64,000 nucleotides of DNA from JAICMB01 sp963838885 (GTDB lineage: Bacteria > Acidobacteriota > Terriglobia > Bryobacterales > Bryobacteraceae), in contig CAWITB010000027.1 of the NCBI GenBank assembly GCA_963838885.1, forward strand, positions 114,361 through 178,360, written 5' to 3'. Below, in pieces: positions 61,638 to 64,000 of this stretch. Below the pieces are notes generated by a model. That model was not told where the DNA came from and made no database searches. It was given only the letters and a program-made list of their open reading frames with translations. Numbering within the stretch: position 1 is the stretch's first letter; every line of letters starts with the position of its first letter. The position numbers were made by a program, and so were the translations under genes.

Positions 61638-63709
61638 TTATTTGAGATGCTTGTCCAAAAACGCGGCGCTCGCCTCATACGCCTGCACCCAGCGCCGGTG
61701 CGTCAGAAACCCGTGGATCTCGTCGGGGAAGATCAACTGCTGAAATTCGACGCCCTGCTTGCGCAGCGCCTCGACCATTTTCACGGTCTGGTCGAACGGA
61801 ACGTTGCGATCGTCGTCGCCGTGAATCAACAGCACCGGTGAGCGCCATGTGTCAACCGACGCGATTGGCGAAGATTCATAGGCAATGCGCGCAGCGTTTT
61901 GATCGGCATTGGGATTGTATGATGCGTCGAAGTTGCGAATGGTCCCGATCCAGTCGTGGACGCCATGAAAATCCACGCCCGCCGCGAACAGATCGGAAGC
62001 GCGCGCCAGGCCAAGCGCCGTCAGATAGCCGCCGTAGGAGCCGCCCCACAACGCGATCTTGCGTCCGTCCACATCCGGCCGTCCGCGCAGATACAGGCCC
62101 GCGCCGAGCACGTCGTTAAACTCGCTCGCGCCGGAAGCGCCGTAATTCAACGCCTCCCGAAAATTCAATCCATAGCCGATTCCGCTGCGATAATTCACGG
62201 CGAGAACGACGTAGCCGCGGCTCGCCAGATATTGATTCATAGCGTAAGCGTTGTTGTAGTAATCCATGTAATGCCAGCCCAGCAGCATTTGCCGCCGCGA
62301 GCCACCGTGGAAGAAAATCGCGGCTGGATGTTTCTCCCCGGGCTTGGCGTCAGGCGGTAAAAACAACTGGCAGTGGATTTGCATTCCGTCCGCGGCCGAA
62401 ATCACGACGGGCCGCGGCGGCGTCAAATCGTTCACCGGAAAGTCCGCCGGGATCGCCTGCGGCGCCAGATCGCGAATCTCGCCGCTCATTTCTCGGGCCA
62501 TAATCGCGGCGCGCGCCGGACGCCTCTCGTCGGAGGTGAAGAAGGCGATGGCCTTCCCGTCGCCGGTCTCCGCGGCGGCCCAACTGATGCCACTCTTCGT
62601 AATTTGCCGCATCTCGCCGCCCGTTACGGGAACGCGCGAGAGCTGCCTCCGGTCAATGTCATATTGATTGGAATTCAGGATCACGTCGCGGCGATTCTCC
62701 GATAGAGCCATGTCTTCCACTTCAAATGGCTCGTCCGCGTTTAGGGCCGTGGGGTTGTCGCCGTGGATCGAGACGGAGTAAAGATGAACGTAGCCGGTTT
62801 TTTCCCAGGGGAAAACGATGCGATCGCCCGCGCCCCACAGCAGCTCGTTTTCGGCCGTAATGGGATGAAAGGCGCTGCCCGGGCCTTTCGAAGCTTTCCA
62901 AAGCTCGCGCCCGTTGCCGCTCTCGACATCGGCGAGGCGAATCGACCAGGGCTCCTCGGCGTCGCGGACGGGACCGAAGTGCATCGGCCGGCTTCCCGCC
63001 GCGATGCGGATGTACGCGACTTGTTTGCCATCGGCAGACAATACGGGGTTCGAATCCGAATCCACGCTGGGGTCGATGTACCACAGTTTCCTTCCGGCGA
63101 AGTCGTACGCTCCCACCAGCGCGTGGTCGCCGCGATTATTGATAAAGATAATGCGCGATCCGTCGGGCGACCAGCGCAGCATCCCCGGCCGCCCCTTGGC
63201 GTGTATGAGCTGTGACGGCTTGTCCGCGGGGGCGAGCGCCGCGGTCCAGATCTGTTCGCCTTTTAAAAACACCAGTCGGTCGCCATTGGGCGACAACTCC
63301 GGCTCGTTGCCTTCCGAGATTTTGCGCGCGGCTCGCCCGACAGCGGAGCGATCCAGATGGCCTGCTCGACCGCATCGGGCGAACTCGCCGGATTGGGGTT
63401 ATCGCGATGCGTCTCGAAATCGCCGCCGCGCACATACACGATCCATTGCCCGTCGGGGGTCCACGCCATCTGGGCGATCTCCTGGCCGTCGTCGGCCGTA
63501 AAATTGGTCACACGGCGTCCTTTATAATCGGGCGCCTCGGCGACCCAGATGTTGCGCGCTCCATTTTCATCGAGGACCCAGGCGACCTTGCCGCTATGGG
63601 GAGCCGTTTTCAGCTCCGAGGGAAACGGAGAGCTCATCACCTGCTCCAAAGTGAAGTGCCCCGCCCAAGCGGAGGCGATCGTGAAAACGGCTGCCAGACA
63701 GGTCTTCAT
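61638..63709 (-). CDS. Secreted S9-family prolyl oligopeptidase/dipeptidyl-peptidase-like enzyme (frameshifted)
   Basis: ATG 63709 gives a signal peptide (KTCLAAVFTIASAWA). The N-terminal half is a WD40/TolB-like propeller (QMAWTPDGQWIVYVRGGDFE, MLRWSPDGSRIIFINNRGD). The C-terminal alpha/beta-hydrolase has IFFHGGSRRQMLLG, nucleophile serine in WGGSYGGYLTAL, aspartate in IHGDDDRNVP and histidine in DEIHGFLTH. One missing A in the run 63320-63323 breaks the frame in the propeller; with it added 690 residues are continuous (GEPRAKISEGNEPELSPNGD). It digests proline-containing peptides outside the cytoplasm. Divergent from the acyl-CoA synthetase gene, 43 bases apart. Confidence 0.88.
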
Positions 63710-63752
63710 TGCCATACGAACTGTTATACACTGTCGGAGCGGAAGCCATGAA

Positions 63753-64000
63753 ATGCTGAGCCAGGCGCGCGGACCGGACACGCCGCTGCTAACCGATACC
63801 ATCGCCGAGGCGTTCGCGAAAACGGTAGCGCGCGCGCCGGACAACGTCGCCGTCATCGTACGCCACCAGGGCGTCCGCCTGAGCTTCCGGCAGCTTGCCA
63901 TGGAAGTGAGCGGACGGCGCGCGGTCTCGCGGGACTCGGCCTCGGCTGCCGCGACCGCGTCGGCCTATGGTCGACCAACTGTATCGAATGGTGCTGCTGC
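63753..64000 (+). CDS. AMP-binding acyl-CoA synthetase/ligase, partial, with probable indels
   Basis: Only the first 80 or so codons are inside the window. ATG 63753 starts TPLLTDTIAEAFAKTVARAPDNVAVIVRHQGVRLSFRQLAMEV, the usual N-terminus of AMP-dependent synthetases of the ANL superfamily. After one missing G near 63908 the family sequence goes on in the next frame (RGLAGLGLGCRDRVGLWSTNCIEW), and a second missing G near 63990 would give VLL as expected. The enzyme activates a fatty or other carboxylic acid with ATP and CoA. The rest, including the P-loop and A-motifs, lies beyond the right edge. Confidence 0.75.
   Translation, partial: MLSQARGPDTPLLTDTIAEAFAKTVARAPDNVAVIVRHQGVRLSFRQLAMEVSGRRAVSRDSASAAATASAYGRPTVSNGAA

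Noticed and set aside
61259..61678. 139-codon minus-strand frame downstream of the S9 peptidase
   Set aside because: Composition irregular and no start signal; only short fragments look protein-like, in different frames.
1..64000. CRISPR arrays, prophage, IS elements, tRNA and rRNA genes
   Set aside because: No regular spacer repeats, transposase or integrase motifs, T-loop signatures or rRNA-like stretches were seen on reading the gaps.

Overview
The window looks like chromosomal DNA of a high-GC acidobacterium close to the Solibacter/Bryobacterales group. Four features point there: two very large TonB-dependent receptors with an N-terminal carboxypeptidase-regulatory-like domain, a secreted protein ending in the Solibacter-type C-terminal domain (TIGR03437 type), a PEP-CTERM-type surface protein, and many secreted peptidases. 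Apart from a few decayed fragments I see no phage, IS element, CRISPR array, tRNA or rRNA. Assignment to this group is inference from gene content, not a database result.

Layout. 1-5.8 kb: partial TonB receptor, thiG, a SAM methyltransferase next to a LytS-type histidine kinase, divergent ribA, and a DUF2442 protein. 5.9-11.7 kb: membrane glycosyltransferase, M14 carboxypeptidase (frameshifted), a divergent secreted protein, an ASPIC/UnbV remnant and a DUF1345 membrane protein. 12.5-17 kb: PEP-CTERM protein, gdhA, aldose epimerase and small secreted proteins. 17.2-25.5 kb: M1 aminopeptidase, SDR, a single-AAA+ ClpB-like ATPase behind a sigma54-like promoter, surface proteins and a thioredoxin-like protein. 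25.9-32.7 kb: amidohydrolase, TPR protein (frameshifted), and an overlapping four-gene operon made of enolase-superfamily enzyme, polysaccharide deacetylase, acyl carrier protein and ketoacyl synthase. 32.7-37.5 kb: tightly packed ctaA-xdhC-mocA-asmA operon. 37.5-38.9 kb: gene-poor stretch with an AbiEii-like pseudogene. 38.9-46.2 kb: lipoprotein and M49-like metallopeptidase, then a coupled operon of conserved protein, quinone oxidoreductase, M24 peptidase, accB and accC. 46.3-53.3 kb: GntR/UTRA regulator, GH42 beta-galactosidase and TonB receptor, a carbohydrate-uptake-like locus. 53.4-58.6 kb: msrA, arylsulfotransferase-family protein with a broken small secreted gene behind it, and a truncated wHTH regulator abutting a truncated porin. 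58.7-61.2 kb: phoB-phoR with a Pho-box-like repeat. 61.6-64 kb: S9 peptidase and the start of an AMP-binding acyl-CoA synthetase.

A striking overall property is the number of single-base indels: about fifteen in ten loci, many in or beside short homopolymer runs, with homologous protein sequence continuing in the next frame. In several cases repair also restores tight gene spacing (ctaA to xdhC). This suggests either an incompletely polished long-read or MAG assembly, or a genome with many fresh pseudogenes. I annotated such genes across the frameshift and say so in each entry. The most interesting biology is the deacetylase-ACP-KAS-enolase operon, the candidate regulatory sites (sigma54-like, Pho box, GntR palindrome), and a roughly 100-base potentially structured intergenic element at 25.6 kb.
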